Positions 14,974 to 23,345 of a stretch of DNA of 30,109 bases are shown here, piece by piece (within the stretch, counting starts at the first letter, position 1; the number at the start of each line of letters is the position of its first letter). The notes under the pieces were generated by a model. That model was given only the letters and a program-made list of their open reading frames with translations, ran no database searches and had not been told where the DNA came from. Source of the DNA: CAZVWV01 sp964631745 (GTDB lineage Bacteria > Bdellovibrionota_C > UBA2361 > JBGSMV01); NCBI GenBank assembly GCA_964631745.1, contig CAZVWV010000032.1, positions 1-30,109 on the forward strand, given 5' to 3'. A program made the translations under genes and the position numbers.

Positions 14974-16001
14974 TGGCTTCTCGCAAGGTGCGCTTAGAGT
15001 GGGTGTTTCTGATGGGCTTTGCCATACTTCCGTTACTCGATGCGCTTTTGCCTCAGAACTACCGCATTGCGGATTCATTTCGGACGATATTTATCTTTGC
15101 CGTGTTGGGGCTCAGCGTAAATCTAATCACCGGGTACACGGGCTTGCTGAACTTGGGCGCAGCGGGCTTTATGGCCATAGGCAGTTACACCTTTGCTATC
15201 TTAACTTGTGATATTTATCCGTTTCAGTGCGGGTTCCTTCTGGCGTTGGCATTGAGCGCGCTAATGGGGTTTGGCGCCGGGATATTGCTCGGTTTTCCGA
15301 CGTTGCGATTGCGCGGGGATTATCTGGCAATTGTTACGCTTGGCTTTGGCGAGATCGTGCAGAACAGTTTGCGTAACTTAGAAACAATTACGAAAGGCAC
15401 TCAAGGAATTAACCCCTTACCGGCACCGGCTATCTTTGGTCTCACTCTTAGTCAAGATAGCTATCTCCCAAGTTATTTTCTGTTCCTCATAATTTTAGCC
15501 CTGGCTGTTTTTGTTATCGGAAATCTTGAGCGTAGCCCCGTAGGCAGAAGTTGGATGGCTGTTCGTGAAGACGAGCTGGCAGCGCGCGCCATGGGGGTAG
15601 ATGTAGCCAAGGCTAAACTTCTTTCGTTTGCATTTGGGGCTGCTTTAGCTGCGGTGTCTGGTGCTTTATGGGCGAGCTTTCTGGGCTCAAGTGGCGAGCC
15701 CGGGAACTATGACTTTCAGGTCTCGATTATCGCGCTATGTATCGTAATTGTGGGCGGCATGGGGAACATCTCCGGTGTACTGCTTGGCTCCCTAATAATG
15801 GTGGGCTTTAATTCGATTGTGCTAGTAAAAATCTCTGAGGCCTTAGCGCGCATGGGTATACAGAGTAGCGGCTCAGTTTTTTTCTCGCCCAATAATTGGA
15901 AGTTCATGATCTTTGGTTTAGCGCTTGTCTTAATGATGCGGTATCGCCCTGAAGGGCTACTCTCGTCAAAACGCATTCGCTCGGAGCTGCAGCGCTCATG
16001 A
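14973..16001 (+). CDS. livM: branched-chain amino acid ABC transporter permease LivM
   Basis: 342 residues, inner membrane, partner of LivH. Diagnostic segments: GLSVNLITGYTGLLNLGAAGFMAIGSY (about residues 46-73), TLRLRGDYLAIVTLGFGEIV, the coupling helix VGRSWMAVREDELAARAMGVD, and IIALCIVIVGGMGNISGVLLGS. About nine membrane segments. A GTG at 14970 is also in frame, but the ATG at 14973 overlaps the TGA of livH by one base (TGATG) and stands behind GGGAGAAGG, a good Shine-Dalgarno sequence, so ATG 14973 is chosen. The C-terminus ends in a short polar tail that carries the Shine-Dalgarno-like GGAG for livG. Confidence 0.95.
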   Translation: MASRKVRLEWVFLMGFAILPLLDALLPQNYRIADSFRTIFIFAVLGLSVNLITGYTGLLNLGAAGFMAIGSYTFAILTCDIYPFQCGFLLALALSALMGFGAGILLGFPTLRLRGDYLAIVTLGFGEIVQNSLRNLETITKGTQGINPLPAPAIFGLTLSQDSYLPSYFLFLIILALAVFVIGNLERSPVGRSWMAVREDELAARAMGVDVAKAKLLSFAFGAALAAVSGALWASFLGSSGEPGNYDFQVSIIALCIVIVGGMGNISGVLLGSLIMVGFNSIVLVKISEALARMGIQSSGSVFFSPNNWKFMIFGLALVLMMRYRPEGLLSSKRIRSELQRS

Positions 16002-17029
16002 GTGTGTTAGAGCTTAAAAACGTGAGCGTGCGCTTTGGCGGCCTTACGGCAGTCAATAGCGTCTCGTTTGCAATCGAGCCAGGCGAGATAGTAGCGGTGA
16101 TTGGACCAAACGGCGCGGGTAAGACTACTTTGTTTAACGCGGTGAGCGGTGTCTATGCTCCCACCGAAGGCAGCGTTTTTTTTCTGGGGCAAAACCTTCT
16201 AAGTCGATTTACTTCTAGGCAGCTCCTGCTTTCGCTTTTCGCCGGGCTCTCTTTGGGGTTTATATGTTTAATCGGCTCGAACGCTCAATCCATTTGGGAG
16301 GCGGTAATCGTCGCAAACTATCTCTATCTTGAGCCGTTCCCGTGGGGAAAGGCGGCCAGCGACCTCTTGCGCGTGATCGCTTCTACCTTTCTTGGGGATG
16401 GTTTGCTGCCCGCACTTCTTGGAGTTTGTTGCGGCACGCTCGGGACAATCTCAATCTGGCGCGAAAATCGGCGCGCGCCGCATATTACCTCGCAGCGCGG
16501 AATCGCCAGAACATTTCAGAATATCCGGCTGTTTCCGCAGATGACCGCCTTAGAAAATATCTTGATTCCGCTCGAAGCAAGGGCTGCCTTGCAGGTCCTG
16601 TCAGGGGCCCTGCGATTACCAGGATTTACTAGGCGCGAGACGATAAAACGAGAGCGGGCATTTGAGCTTCTAAATTTTGTGGGCCTCGCAGGTTTCGAGA
16701 GATCACGCGCCAACTCGCTTTCTTACGGACACGCCAGACGCCTGGAGATTGCCCGAGCGCTGGCCTGCGATCCTAAACTTATTCTTTTGGATGAACCGGC
16801 AGCCGGCATGAACCCGGTCGAGTTAGATGATCTAATTAAGCTGGTACAACGTATTCGTGAGCGCGGAGTTACCGTAGTCTTGATTGAGCACCACATGAAA
16901 GTAGTCATGTCTATCTCTGATCGCGTGGTCGTGCTTGATTACGGCAACAAGATCGCAGAAGGCACACCCGTAGAGATTCAGGGGAATGCGCGCGTGATTG
17001 AAGCGTACCTCGGCAAGGAGGCTGCTTGA
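15998..17029 (+). CDS. livG: LivG ABC ATPase with an extra hydrophobic insertion
   Basis: 343 residues, about 85-90 more than ordinary LivG. All ATPase motifs are intact: Walker A GPNGAGKT (36-43), Q-loop RTFQNIRLF (Q174), signature LSYGHARRLE (241-250), Walker B LILLDEPAAG (261-270), H-loop EHHM (297-300). The extra block spans about residues 70-160, between the strand/turn VFFLGQNLL and the GIARTFQNIRLF that normally follows some 15 residues later. It contains hydrophobic stretches (LLLSLFAGLSLGFICLIG; AVIVANYLYLEP; LLPALLGVCCGTLGTISIW), long enough to enter or cross a membrane, and a PFPWGKAASD motif between them. The frame is continuous, so it is not an assembly join in an obvious way. 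The gene overlaps livM by 4 nt (ATGA). Role: ATP hydrolysis driving LivHM; the function of the insertion is unknown. Confidence 0.93.
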   Translation: MSVLELKNVSVRFGGLTAVNSVSFAIEPGEIVAVIGPNGAGKTTLFNAVSGVYAPTEGSVFFLGQNLLSRFTSRQLLLSLFAGLSLGFICLIGSNAQSIWEAVIVANYLYLEPFPWGKAASDLLRVIASTFLGDGLLPALLGVCCGTLGTISIWRENRRAPHITSQRGIARTFQNIRLFPQMTALENILIPLEARAALQVLSGALRLPGFTRRETIKRERAFELLNFVGLAGFERSRANSLSYGHARRLEIARALACDPKLILLDEPAAGMNPVELDDLIKLVQRIRERGVTVVLIEHHMKVVMSISDRVVVLDYGNKIAEGTPVEIQGNARVIEAYLGKEAA

Positions 17030-17730
17030 GCTTAGAGCTTCGGAGAATAAATGCGAGCTACGGCGCGATCTCAGTTTTGCATGATCTTAGTTTGCGAGTA
17101 GATACCGGTGAGATGGTGTCTGTAATTGGCGCAAACGGCGCGGGTAAGACCACCACCTTGATGTGTATCTCGCGGCTGATGCGCATAAATTCCGGAGAGA
17201 TTTTGTTTGAGGGGCGCGAGTTAAACAGTTTGCCCGCTTACAAGCTTCCCAGCATGGGCTTGGCGCACGTGCCCGAGGGCAGACGCGTATTCCCAGGGTT
17301 AACCGTGCTTGAAAATCTTGAGATGGGAGCGCTAGTGCGACGAGGGCAGGAGATTTCGCAAGATTTCGAGAGAGTTTACTCATTGTTCCCCGTTCTGGCA
17401 GAACGGAAAAGGCAGTTGGCAGGAACATTATCCGGCGGCGAGCAACAGATGTTAGCCATAGGGCGAGCCCTAATGAGCCGGCCCAAATTATTGTTGTTGG
17501 ATGAACCCTCAATGGGAATAGCACCGATTTTGGTGCAGAAGATCTTTGAGACCCTCGTGCAACTAAACAAGCAAGGCATGACGATGTTATTGGTTGAACA
17601 AAACGCCAACTTAGCCTTGGCGATATCAACGCGCGCCTACGTGATAGAAGTAGGCCGGGTGTTGATTGAGGGCCAGGGCAAAGTGCTGGCTCAGGACGAG
17701 CGCGTGCGCGCGGCTTATTTGGGGGGGTAG
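17026..17730 (+). CDS. livF: branched-chain amino acid ABC transporter ATPase LivF
   Basis: 234 residues, normal length for LivF. Walker A GANGAGKTT (about 37-45), Q-loop/LivF hallmark LAHVPEGRRVFPGLTVLENLEMGA, signature LSGGEQQMLAIGRALMSRP, Walker B LLLLDEPSMGIAP, H-region LLVEQNANLALAIS. It pairs with LivG on the cytoplasmic face of LivHM. The start is TTG at 17026, overlapping the livG stop (TTGA). It is supported by a strong AAGGAGG Shine-Dalgarno sequence 5 nt upstream, so the rare start codon is convincing. It is the last gene of the operon; a terminator-like hairpin with eight T lies about 80-120 nt downstream. Confidence 0.96.
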   Translation: MSLELRRINASYGAISVLHDLSLRVDTGEMVSVIGANGAGKTTTLMCISRLMRINSGEILFEGRELNSLPAYKLPSMGLAHVPEGRRVFPGLTVLENLEMGALVRRGQEISQDFERVYSLFPVLAERKRQLAGTLSGGEQQMLAIGRALMSRPKLLLLDEPSMGIAPILVQKIFETLVQLNKQGMTMLLVEQNANLALAISTRAYVIEVGRVLIEGQGKVLAQDERVRAAYLGG

Positions 17731-17808
17731 TGGTGGGGGTACTCGAGAAGAAGTGGTTATTTATGTCCTTGGCGGACGGCGGGGACGCCCGCGCTTCGAA
17801 TATATGCC

Positions 17809-17849
17809 CTTGGCCCCGGCGACTTACGCAATTTGCCCAAGTTTTTTTT
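17809..17849 (+). terminator. probable rho-independent terminator of the liv operon
   Basis: CTTGG (17809-17813) pairs with CCAAG (17837-17841) around an inner GCG/CGC pairing, followed at once by eight T (17842-17849). The stem is short, so strength is uncertain. Confidence 0.5.
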
Positions 17850-17864
17850 AGAGGATTGTGTGCA

Positions 17865-18422
17865 CTACCCGCACATATCGAAATCATCGAAACTGAGCGC
17901 CGTTTTTGCGCTGATGCTGATCTTTCTGCCAGCAGCGGTTTTGCCGCTAAGCTGCACGGTGACGTTCTTAAATCCGTAGCGGCTGGAGGCCAGCGTTTGG
18001 GTCTCTCCCGCAAATGCCTTGCTTCCACTTCGCGCGTCCATAAAGAGCGCGTAAAGCTTAGTATCTTCAGTATCATAAGGCGGCACGTTTCCGCTTCTTA
18101 CTAGCGCGAAGCGCTTGGTTCTTACAGTGCGGCCCGAGGCGGAAGCGCCGGGTATCACGAATTTGACCCGAGTAAAAGTTACATTATACGACAGCTCGTT
18201 ATGTAGAGTTATTCTAAGCAATGTATCCGTAAACGGCTCAGCCTGGGCGTCGTCTCCGCTGCCACAAAAGCCTTGTTGAGCATCTATCGAGGCAGTGCCC
18301 GTGACCGCGTTATCCGCCGCCTCTACGGCATCTATAGCCGTAATCTTTATAGTCTTGGCTTCAGCCGGGTTTGCTCCCAAGAGTGCTGTTAAAAGTAGTG
18401 TGATTCCAAGATGGTACCGCAT
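17865..18422 (-). CDS. small secreted protein of unknown function
   Basis: 185 residues from the ATG at 18422, which stands 7 nt behind GGGGAG (good Shine-Dalgarno); the frame extends to a TTG at 18437 that would destroy this site. Signal peptide MRYHLGITLLLTALLGANPAEA, cleavage before KTIK. The mature part is strand-rich with polar turns and looks like a single beta-sandwich: TLLRITLHNELSYNVTFTRVKFVIPG, then FALVRSGNVPPYDTEDTKLYALF, NVTVQLSGKT and a final ISAKTALSFDDFDMC. Two cysteines (QGFCGSG and the penultimate residue) could form a disulfide in the periplasm. I do not recognise the family. It diverges from the AAT/C45 lipoprotein gene and converges with the liv operon. Confidence 0.7.
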   Translation of the reverse strand: MRYHLGITLLLTALLGANPAEAKTIKITAIDAVEAADNAVTGTASIDAQQGFCGSGDDAQAEPFTDTLLRITLHNELSYNVTFTRVKFVIPGASASGRTVRTKRFALVRSGNVPPYDTEDTKLYALFMDARSGSKAFAGETQTLASSRYGFKNVTVQLSGKTAAGRKISISAKTALSFDDFDMCG

Positions 18423-18558
18423 AGCAAATCTCCCCAATCTACGGAATCGGAAGTTATGGAAGGACCCTTAATAAAACGGCTCTAAAGAATTCATACGCGG
18501 GCCTGTAAGGAACGCTTTTTTCCGAATGATTTCATTTAGCCAAACTGAATTTTTGGGC

Positions 18559-18564
18559 GATAAT
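18559..18564 (+). promoter_or_regulatory. -10 box of the lipoprotein gene
   Basis: GATAAT, 8 nt before the ATG at 18573; the -35 at 17 nt distance (TTAGCC, 18536-18541) is poor. AAAGG between them is too close to the ATG to be an ordinary Shine-Dalgarno sequence. Confidence 0.35.
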
Positions 18565-18572
18565 AAAGGTAT

Positions 18573-19817
18573 ATGCGAAGAAGAACCTTTCTTAAGACCC
18601 TCTCCTTATCGGCGCTTCCAGCCCTGACCGGCTGCGGCGTCCTAAAAGTAGATCCATGGCACGTGCTTTTGCGAAGCGACCTTATCGACAATATGGACCA
18701 GGAGTCTAAGATTGTTAGCAAAGCTCGGCTGGAATGGACCGAGAACGGCGCCATTCGCGTACTCTATCTTAAAGGCTCCGCCTACGAACGGGGATACCAA
18801 CACGGGAAGCTTTTGCAAAAAGAGATCCAAGATAACTTTAATTACATGTACAAAAAGCTGCTATCTAAGTACCACTTCGAAGAGCTTTTCGACGAGGCCT
18901 ATGAGCGCATACGCCCTTATTTGGCGGATGAGTTTGTAGAGGAGATGCATGGCCTGGCGCATGGCTCTCGCATGCCGCTTCATGTAATTCACGGCATTCA
19001 CGCTTTGCCCTCGGTGACCGAGTGGGGCGGTAAGAAGCATGTGAAAGAGGTCGTGAAGATGATGATGAACGGCGATCTCAGCACGACTTGTAGTAACTTC
19101 ATGATGCGCGCCAGCGCTACGAGTGATGGCAAGATGTATGTGGTGCGCGTGCTTGATTGGGGGCTCCACCGCGTATCTAAGCTGCACGAGTATCCCTTGC
19201 TTACAGTGAGCTATCCGGAGCGCGGCATACCTAACGTCAATATCGGGTGGGTGGGTTTTGTTGGTGCGGTGTCGGGCATGAATGCCGAAGGGATAACTTT
19301 AGGCGAGATGGGGTACGGCGACCCTGCGGGGGAAACTATGCGCGGGAAGCCCATGGTGTTTCTGCTTCGTGAAATTTTAAATCAGGCCAAAAGCTTAAAA
19401 GACGTACGCCATCTTATTAGCAGTAGTAAAGGTGATATGTCCTTTATTTATATGTTCAGCGACGGAAAGACGGGCGAAGCCGAGATGTATGTGCGCGATA
19501 AAGATAGATTTTTGGTCTTTAAACCTGGCCAAGAGCTAAAAGACAAAGATAACGATCTGCCGGCCATTAAAGATATGGTGTACGGGGGACATTACCCAGA
19601 CCGCATGCATCAATGTTTACAAGAAAATCAAGGCAAACTCACGCCGGAGATTCTAATGCGTGATGTAATTCCAAAAGTTGCTATGCCGTCTAATTTCCAG
19701 AACGTGATCTACGATCCCAAAGATCTGAAATTCTGGGTGGCAAACGCCAAAAGCCGCGAGGACCCCGCCTTTGGGCAGCCGTATACATTCTTCGATTTCG
19801 GCAAGGTTTTGCGCTAA
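18573..19817 (+). CDS. Tat-type lipoprotein, acyl-transferase/C45 (AAT-like) Ntn hydrolase
   Basis: 414 residues. The N-terminus MRRRTFLKTLSLSALPALTGC combines a twin-arginine motif (RRxFLK) with a lipobox (ALTG-C21), so a lipoprotein exported folded via Tat is likely. The mature domain fits the family of isopenicillin N acyltransferase and phospholipase B-like Ntn hydrolases (PF03417): GSAYERGYQHGKLLQKEI near residues 68-85, DEFVEEMHGLAHGS, and the expected nucleophile C173 in STTCSNFMM, preceded by DLST and followed by VVRVLDWGLH and the GFVGAVSGMNAEGITLGEMGYG segment. In the family the enzyme cuts itself before this cysteine. The substrate (an amide such as a bile salt, acyl-homoserine lactone or acyl-amino acid) is unknown. 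It leads a plus-strand run that includes a glycosyltransferase and uppP. Confidence 0.82.
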   Translation: MRRRTFLKTLSLSALPALTGCGVLKVDPWHVLLRSDLIDNMDQESKIVSKARLEWTENGAIRVLYLKGSAYERGYQHGKLLQKEIQDNFNYMYKKLLSKYHFEELFDEAYERIRPYLADEFVEEMHGLAHGSRMPLHVIHGIHALPSVTEWGGKKHVKEVVKMMMNGDLSTTCSNFMMRASATSDGKMYVVRVLDWGLHRVSKLHEYPLLTVSYPERGIPNVNIGWVGFVGAVSGMNAEGITLGEMGYGDPAGETMRGKPMVFLLREILNQAKSLKDVRHLISSSKGDMSFIYMFSDGKTGEAEMYVRDKDRFLVFKPGQELKDKDNDLPAIKDMVYGGHYPDRMHQCLQENQGKLTPEILMRDVIPKVAMPSNFQNVIYDPKDLKFWVANAKSREDPAFGQPYTFFDFGKVLR

Positions 19818-19857
19818 CCACTTGTCTACGGCCCCTGTTTCGTGAAACGCTGACGGA

Positions 19858-21471
19858 ATGAGAGCTTCCTTGATTGCGGCCCTTTTGGCGTTTTTGCTTA
19901 CTGTTCCATGGCTTGGCAAAGAATTCTACTCTCGCGGCGAACCGCGCGAGGCGCTGGTGGCGCAGTCCATGTTAACCACCGGGAATTGGCTGGTCGGTAC
20001 GGGTTACGGCGGAGTGGTGCCTTCAAAGCCCCCGTTTACGCATTGGCTGATGGCGCTTTCGAGTTATGTCTGTGGTGGCATGAATGAGTACGCGTCGCGG
20101 CTGCCGGCGGCGCTAGCCCTGGTTTTATTTGCTTTTTATTACGCCAGATTCCTTTCGAGACGGTACGGGGAAGAATTTGCGATCTTAGCCTCTCTAATTC
20201 TTTTATTATCCGCGGAGTGGCTTCGCGCTGGCGTATCAGCGCGCGTCGACACAGTTCTCAGCGTCACCTTAGCGGCTGCCTTTCTCTCGTTCTATGAGGC
20301 CTCAGAAAATCAGTTTAAGCGTTACCCGATTCTGTTACCGCTACTACTTTGCATGGCTACCCTGACGAAAGGCCCAGTGGCGTTATTGCTCGCTATGGGC
20401 GTCTTCGGATTGTATCTTTTATTAACTAAGCACAAGTTTTTGGAGATTGCCCGCAAGCTATCTCTATTAATTGCGCCAGCGGCTTTACTATCGGGCATCT
20501 GGTACTTGGCCGGTTTTACAGAAGCCGGGGATAAATTCGGCGCCAAGTTTTATTACGAGAACATCGCGCGCTTTGCGGGGACCATGGAAGATGAACCTCA
20601 CCGCCACTCTGTTTTTTATCTTTACGGCACGGTATTCTTAGGGCTTCTGCCGTGGACTCTATTATTCCTCCCCATTCTCTTCCGAAAGTTAAGGGAGTGG
20701 GGGTGGGCCAGATTCTCGTTAAAAAGTTTCGATACTTTTCAAATGTTTGCTCTCTGCGCAACTCTAGTGTTGATAGTTTTCTATTCCATACCTTCAAGTA
20801 AGCGCAGTGTATATCTATTACCGATTTATCCATTTCTGAGCTTCTGGGTAGCTCGGGCTGTAATGCAGATAGACCAGCGCGAAAGTCGCTGGGTATCGTG
20901 GGGGACGCTGCTTGTTTGCATCGTTACAACAGGGCTCCTAGTCACTCTTGTCTTAAATGGAACCGGCGCGCTTTCTATCCCAGGCTTGCCGTCAAATTTG
21001 ACTGTATTTTCGCCGATCTTTTTTCTGACTGCGGGAGCACTGGCTGGGCTCACGCTTTATCTTTTCGCGAAGTTCTGGATTTCCAAGCAGCTCTTGGTCC
21101 TTCGAGATCTCGTAGCTGTTTGCTATCTCTTAGCCCTAATGCTAAATGCCTCTGTGCTTCCGGCCTTCTCCCAAGCGCGGTCCCCAAAGAGTTTCGTGGC
21201 TCAGATTAAAAGCGAGACCGAAAAGGCTGATCGAATTTATTCTTTTGGGTACGAATTTTATGGAGTAAGTTTCTACCTTAACAGACGCATCGATACACTC
21301 AAAGATTCGTTAAGAGTAGGCGACCTGGTTCTTCTTTACGACAAAGATCTTCAGGGCTTCAATTCAAAATTCGGCGAGAGATTTGATATTAAAGTGGTGG
21401 AGCGCTCAAGCTATGAGATAGAAAAGCCAGACGGCTTTGTGAACCTAATTAGTATTCAGGATAAGAAATAA
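19858..21471 (+). CDS. ArnT/PMT-like GT-C glycosyltransferase, second copy
   Basis: 537 residues, polytopic inner-membrane protein. First-loop motif FYSRGEPREALVAQSMLTTGNW split over residues 23-44, with GEPRE (27-31) in the place of the DxxExR of the other copy, then SKPPFTHWL and YASRLPAALAL. Further features: ARVDTVLS, TLTKGPVALLL, EPHRHSVFYLYG, LPWTLLFLP, PSSKRSVYLLPIYPFL; the last is typical of ArnT-like proteins. About eleven or more hydrophobic segments and a C-terminal periplasmic domain of about 100 residues. It probably transfers a sugar or amino sugar from a polyprenyl-phosphate donor. uppP begins 2 nt after its stop, which ties it to undecaprenyl carrier use. It shares only the general family pattern with the copy at 3356, so the two probably have different substrates. 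Confidence 0.85.
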   Translation: MRASLIAALLAFLLTVPWLGKEFYSRGEPREALVAQSMLTTGNWLVGTGYGGVVPSKPPFTHWLMALSSYVCGGMNEYASRLPAALALVLFAFYYARFLSRRYGEEFAILASLILLLSAEWLRAGVSARVDTVLSVTLAAAFLSFYEASENQFKRYPILLPLLLCMATLTKGPVALLLAMGVFGLYLLLTKHKFLEIARKLSLLIAPAALLSGIWYLAGFTEAGDKFGAKFYYENIARFAGTMEDEPHRHSVFYLYGTVFLGLLPWTLLFLPILFRKLREWGWARFSLKSFDTFQMFALCATLVLIVFYSIPSSKRSVYLLPIYPFLSFWVARAVMQIDQRESRWVSWGTLLVCIVTTGLLVTLVLNGTGALSIPGLPSNLTVFSPIFFLTAGALAGLTLYLFAKFWISKQLLVLRDLVAVCYLLALMLNASVLPAFSQARSPKSFVAQIKSETEKADRIYSFGYEFYGVSFYLNRRIDTLKDSLRVGDLVLLYDKDLQGFNSKFGERFDIKVVERSSYEIEKPDGFVNLISIQDKK

Positions 21472-21473
21472 TT

Positions 21474-22265
21474 ATGATCGAGATCGCAATTATCTTGGGC
21501 ATCTTGGAAGGATTAACTGAATTTATTCCGGTCTCCAGCACGGGACATCTAATTATCGTGGGGCACCTGCTGGGATTTTCAGGTGCGACGGCCGATACTT
21601 TTGATATATTTATTCAGCTGGGAGCGATATTAGCAGTTGTAGTGCTTTATTTTGAACGCTTCCGGGGTTTGCTGGATTTTCGGCCGGGCCAGTCCGGATT
21701 TCGTGGAATAAACGGTATTGTAAAGCTGTTGGCCGTATCGCTACCCGCCTTAGTTTTAGGAGCCTTGTTCCATGGCGCTATCAAGCGCTACCTCTTTAAT
21801 TCCACAACTGTCGCCATCGCACTAATTCTAGGAGGACTGGTGATGATCTGGGTTGAGTCGCGTAAGGCCAAACCCGCAAGATTTAAATCCCCTGAGGAGT
21901 TACCAACTAGGACTGCCTTTATAATAGGGGTATTCCAGTGCCTGGCGCTCTGGCCGGGCATGTCCCGGTCTGCCAGCACAATTGTGGGTGGTATGCTGTT
22001 GGGGCTAGAGCGCCAACTAGCAGCGGAATTTTCTTTCTTGGCGGCGGTGCCCGTCATGTGCGCCGCTGTGGGGTATGATCTTTTAAAGAGCGCGGGCAGC
22101 CTTACAAGTTTAGATGTGCTTCCATTCGCACTAGGGTTTATAACGTCCTTTTTGGTGGCAGTGCTTTCTATCAGAGTCTTTATGCGACTTCTAAATTCTT
22201 GGACCCTTAAGCCCTTCGGCTACTATCGCATAGCTCTGGGAGCGCTGCTTTTATTCCTCCGGTAG
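21474..22265 (+). CDS. uppP: undecaprenyl-diphosphatase UppP/BacA
   Basis: 263 residues, the usual length. Both catalytic blocks are present: EGLTEFIPVSSTGH (residues 12-25) and PGMSRSASTIVGG (about 161-173). The remainder is hydrophobic with about eight membrane segments. The enzyme removes a phosphate from undecaprenyl diphosphate, giving the lipid carrier for peptidoglycan and other surface polymers, and confers bacitracin tolerance when abundant. It starts 2 nt after the GT-C gene and is probably translated with it. No separate promoter is seen. Identification is certain. Confidence 0.97.
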   Translation: MIEIAIILGILEGLTEFIPVSSTGHLIIVGHLLGFSGATADTFDIFIQLGAILAVVVLYFERFRGLLDFRPGQSGFRGINGIVKLLAVSLPALVLGALFHGAIKRYLFNSTTVAIALILGGLVMIWVESRKAKPARFKSPEELPTRTAFIIGVFQCLALWPGMSRSASTIVGGMLLGLERQLAAEFSFLAAVPVMCAAVGYDLLKSAGSLTSLDVLPFALGFITSFLVAVLSIRVFMRLLNSWTLKPFGYYRIALGALLLFLR

Positions 22266-22290
22266 CCTTGCGCTTTAGCAATAGTATTAT

Positions 22291-22319
22291 TTGAAAGATT
22301 AAACCCAATCGGTTACGAT
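22291..22319 (+). promoter_or_regulatory. sigma70-like promoter of the cNMP-DUF1003 gene
   Basis: TTGAAA (22291-22296), 17-nt spacer, TACGAT (22314-22319), then 8 nt to the ATG at 22328; no Shine-Dalgarno sequence. Lies in the gap after uppP. Confidence 0.5.
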
Positions 22320-22327
22320 CTTCCCTA

Positions 22328-23227
22328 ATGAATTCAAATGAAGAGATACAAAGATCGGAGCTGATCTCCAACGCCTCATTTTTCTCGTCCTTTCCGGACG
22401 AGAGCAGAGCAGATGTTGCCAAGCTTTTTAAACTCGAGAATGTCAAAGCGGGTGAGAGTGTCTTTCTTGTGGGTGACCCTGGCGACGAGCTGTATCTGGT
22501 GCAGTCAGGGTGTGTTGAGATTTTTATTCGCGACACTACTGGAGTAAAACTGGCACTGGCGCTGGCCAAGCCGGGCGACATCTTGGGCGAACTAGCTCTG
22601 CTCGATCACGGCCCGCGTTCGGCATCAGCCACGGCACTTGAAGACTCAGTCTTGCTTTCACTAGCTCGAGAGGATTTTACCAAATATGTTAAGGAGCATC
22701 CGCAGGCGGCGCTGGATCTCCTACGGATTATGGGCGAGCGGCTGAGGCGCGCGGATGATATTTTGCGTGGGCACCATGTTAAAAATCTTAACGTGGTCAT
22801 GGATGAAAAGCTGTCCTGGGTGCAAGCGATCGTCTCTTTTATAGCTGATTTTTCCGGCAGTCTATCATTCTTGGTGCTGAACGCTGTTTTTTTCGTGGTT
22901 TGGATTTTGTGGAACTTGGGTTACATAACGGGGTTGGCGATATTTGATCCCTATCCCTTCTCTTTCCTAACCATGGCAGTCTCGCTTGAAGCCATATTTT
23001 TAAGCATTTTTGTACTATTGGCGCAAAACTTGGAGAAGGGACGTGAGCAACTTAGAAGCGACATTGAGTACGATGTGAACCTGCGAGCGGAGTTGGAGAT
23101 ATCGCATCTACATACTAAGGTTGACTTGTTACATGCCGAGGCGCTCTCGCGTCTGCATCGCATCGAACGACAGCTTAAGGCCGGTGCAAAAATTGCTGAG
23201 AAGGCCGCGGAGTCCTTAACGAATTGA
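22328..23227 (+). CDS. cyclic nucleotide-binding domain fused to DUF1003 membrane domain
   Basis: 299 residues. Residues about 15-130 are a cNMP-binding domain (PF00027): FFSSFPDESRADVAKLF, AGESVFLVGDPGDELYLVQSG, then the phosphate-binding-cassette region GDILGELALLDHGPRSASATA (the R in the PRSA segment is the residue that binds the cyclic phosphate). Residues about 145-285 match DUF1003 (PF06210): two membrane segments (LSFLVLNAVFFVVWILWN; FSFLTMAVSLEAIFLSIFVLL), then QNLEKGREQLRSDIEYDVNLRAELEISHLHTKVD, the family's conserved tail. The C-terminus is helical and charged. Cyclic AMP or GMP could thus control a membrane protein of unknown role. A promoter-like TTGAAA/TACGAT lies directly before the gene. 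The antiporter reading frame starts 20 nt downstream, suggesting ion-related work. Confidence 0.88.
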   Translation: MNSNEEIQRSELISNASFFSSFPDESRADVAKLFKLENVKAGESVFLVGDPGDELYLVQSGCVEIFIRDTTGVKLALALAKPGDILGELALLDHGPRSASATALEDSVLLSLAREDFTKYVKEHPQAALDLLRIMGERLRRADDILRGHHVKNLNVVMDEKLSWVQAIVSFIADFSGSLSFLVLNAVFFVVWILWNLGYITGLAIFDPYPFSFLTMAVSLEAIFLSIFVLLAQNLEKGREQLRSDIEYDVNLRAELEISHLHTKVDLLHAEALSRLHRIERQLKAGAKIAEKAAESLTN

Positions 23228-23246
23228 ACTTAAGTTTTCTAACCAT

Positions 23247-23345
23247 ATGCACGACCACAGCCAGGCGCTTTTTGCGATATTCATAATTTTTTTGGCGGCC
23301 CAGATTGGCGCAGAGATCGCGCAACGATTGTGGCCGGCTGTTTAA
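23247..23345 (+). pseudogene. frame-split N-terminus of the CPA2 antiporter
   Basis: From the ATG at 23247 a 32-codon frame encodes MHDHSQALFAIFIIFLAAQ followed by IGAEIAQRLWPAV and a stop. The hydrophobic stretch and GAEIAQRL are what the missing first membrane segment of a CPA2 antiporter should look like (family pattern: G-x-x-x-A-x-R-L-x-x-P-x-I-V-A-G). The continuation TIVAGCLIGPA is found in the -1 frame at about 23324. The junction reads CAACGATTGTGG. Loss of about 16 nt between two ACGATTG-like repeats would explain it, or it is a sequence error. Not a separate gene. Confidence 0.6.

Noticed and set aside
17087..18076. 329-codon minus-strand frame opposite livF
   Set aside because: Shadow of livF, whose ATPase motifs are unambiguous; the sequence is rich in R, P and S as antisense frames are.
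17730..18104. 124-codon plus-strand frame after livF
   Set aside because: It spans the probable liv terminator and is mostly the mirror of the secreted-protein gene on the other strand.
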